Shown here: positions 17,033 through 17,921 of the stretch, one piece after another | Position numbering within the stretch: position 1 is the first letter of the stretch | Layout: each line of letters begins with the position of its first letter | Assembly (NCBI GenBank): GCA_900404475.1 | Contig: OUQQ01000423.1 | Span: forward strand, 1-17,921 | Length of the DNA stretch: 17,921 nucleotides | Reading direction: 5' to 3' | Source: Spongospora subterranea | Lineage: Eukaryota > Endomyxa > Phytomyxea > Plasmodiophorida > Plasmodiophoridae | Program-made: the position numbers and the translations under genes | The notes under the pieces: model-generated | Told to the model about the DNA's origin: nothing | Database searches by the model: none | The model's input: only the letters and a program-made list of their open reading frames with translations

Positions 17033-17631
17033 TTAGACCGAATACAGGGCGGTTGAGCTGACGACAATCCCATCACTATCAGAATATATATAATGACCTG
17101 GCTGGAATTGAGTCCCCAGAAAGCGCAACACCACGTCGCGTTGCCCGATATTGTTCTTGTCTGTCTTAATTGGAACTGTGCCTAGCGCTTTCACCCCGAT
17201 GTCAACACTATCGATGATGGCGCTATCTCTCACATACCCATAAATTACAATCCCGCTCCATCCACTATATACAAACGAGCGATTAGATCGGATTGGAAAT
17301 GGTGAATCGAGTCGATACCGACTTGGAGCTGGCTGTTCGGGCCAGGTCATCTCCAAGAAGGGATCGTCTAGAAGATCCACCACCGTCAACGACTAACACT
17401 TGCCCATGGCCTTCCTCATTCACCGCTTTCTTCACGAACGAGTTATCTTCATGGCACTTCACTGTTGAAACTGATCGGATTTCATTAGTAAATAGTTGGT
17501 TGATCGGCGATCACATTACTTCGCCCATGAAAGCTCTTCCTCAGACCAAACGATCGGAATGCGATCGAGGCGTCGACAACATGAATCATGTTTGGGTGAT
17601 TATCACAGAGATCAGCTGTCGCCATATTCAT
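17033..17631 (-). CDS. RraA-family protein (putative 4-hydroxy-4-methyl-2-oxoglutarate aldolase), three exons
   Basis: Exons 17631-17520, 17470-17323 and 17264-17033 join into 163 residues, the usual length. Introns are 49 nt (GTAATG..ATCAG, with TTTACTAAT as branch site) and 58 nt (GTCGGT..TATATAG). Both junctions fall inside conserved motifs that splicing restores: [13 protein letters not shown] (35-47) and [13 protein letters not shown] (84-96). Other landmarks are TADLCD (5-10), RSFG (26-29), [21 protein letters not shown] (within 61-81), [12 protein letters not shown] (107-118) and SDSDGIVV (148-155). D78-X20-R99-D100 matches the metal-binding aldolase motif of the family; bacterial RraA regulators of RNase E have lost the final Asp. 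The protein is therefore more likely an aldolase/oxaloacetate decarboxylase, like yeast YER010C, than an RNase regulator. No targeting signal is visible. Confidence 0.93.
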
Positions 17632-17730
17632 AACAGGATTCAGATATCCTTTATCCCCTTAAAACGGTGATTGGTAAAGGATACGGGCAAAAGGCCGTTC
17701 CCGCCACACCCAATTAAGTGAAGCCAATTC

Positions 17731-17816
17731 AGGTTTCCCGCAATTGGTTCAACTCCGTTTCAATACAACGACAACATTCGTATATCATAACAGTTTGAAC
17801 CAACTGCGGGAAACCT
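17731..17816. repeat. 22-bp inverted repeat upstream of the transposase fragment
   Basis: AGGTTTCCCGCAATTGGTTC plus AA (17731-17752) is the reverse complement of 17795-17816 with one mismatch, around a 42-base loop. Looser symmetry continues outward (GAATT/CAGGCTGA). It could be part of the element that starts at 17838, or a separate hairpin. Confidence 0.8.
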
Positions 17817-17837
17817 CAGCCTGAATCAGTTGTAATC

Positions 17838-17921
17838 ATGAAGCCCGGAAAAAATGCTGATGGTTATTGGACTAATTCTGATCTGGTGAAACAACTCGAG
17901 AACGTCATCTTGATTTTCAAA
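17838..17921 (+). CDS. Partial DDE-type transposase, cut by the window edge
   Basis: The frame MKPGKNADGYWTNSDLVKQL continues open to the last base. It resembles a family of large DDE transposase-like proteins common in fungal genomes, in which GKN-DGYWTN-DL occurs shortly before the catalytic FDNS region. In those proteins this motif is internal, and here the frame is open back to 17799, so the true start may be an upstream exon or the copy may be truncated. The call is from memory of the motif and the fragment is short. Confidence 0.5.
   Translation, partial: MKPGKNADGYWTNSDLVKQLENVILIFK

Noticed and set aside
17293..17670. Plus-strand ORF across the RraA gene
   Set aside because: It is antisense to two RraA exons and the first intron, with no domain.
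1..17921. Bacterial operon reading with TTG/GTG starts
   Set aside because: Spliceosomal introns in EMC7 and RraA and ER-specific proteins show the DNA is eukaryotic.

Overview
This window is eukaryotic and most likely fungal or from another small-genome eukaryote; I cannot name the species. Its genes become readable only after removing very short spliceosomal introns, mostly 47 to 60 nt with GT..AG ends. The firmest genes are EMC7 (98-848, five exons) and an RraA-family aldolase (17033-17631, three exons). In both, splicing restores conserved motifs exactly across every junction. All long bacterial-style ORFs with TTG or GTG starts should be distrusted.

Layout. 98-848: EMC7, an ER membrane insertase subunit. 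849-2460: unresolved, coding-like segments on both strands around a 94-bp quasi-palindrome. 2634-4294: gene C, a five-exon gene with a signal peptide, a family N-terminal module, a VASt-like lipid-transfer domain and a C-terminal membrane segment. 4261-4924 (minus): a tentative spliced gene converging on gene C. 5204-7680 (minus): a transposon graveyard, a broken hAT transposase followed by a broken MULE transposase with a minisatellite inside it. 7955-8773 and 12011-13405: genes A and B, intronless paralogues of the gene C N-terminus, each followed by a related 3' flank. 10460-11333 (minus): decayed Ty3/gypsy Gag. 13936-15668: an inverted duplication of about 390 bp per arm enclosing Ty3/gypsy integrase (plus) and reverse transcriptase/RNase H (minus) fragments. 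16128-16890 (minus): unknown acidic protein. 17033-17631 (minus): RraA-family enzyme. 17838-end: start of a likely DDE transposase that runs out of the window.

The most interesting content is the A/B/C family on the plus strand. These are three paralogues with a shared MN...ILITVVI signal peptide, a conserved basic SSASR...KKKSRS-type module, acidic tandem repeats and a hydrophobic C-terminus. They share an upstream TGTCCGTA motif and a pyrimidine-rich CTCACTCT element just before the start codon. In gene C a stretch homologous to coding repeat in gene B is now a 48-nt intron, and the protein has a VASt-like domain that A and B lack. I know of no described family with this architecture, but could not run a search.

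Housekeeping genes (EMC7, RraA) sit at the two edges. The middle is a repeat-rich accessory region in which the secreted/membrane family expanded among dead transposons.
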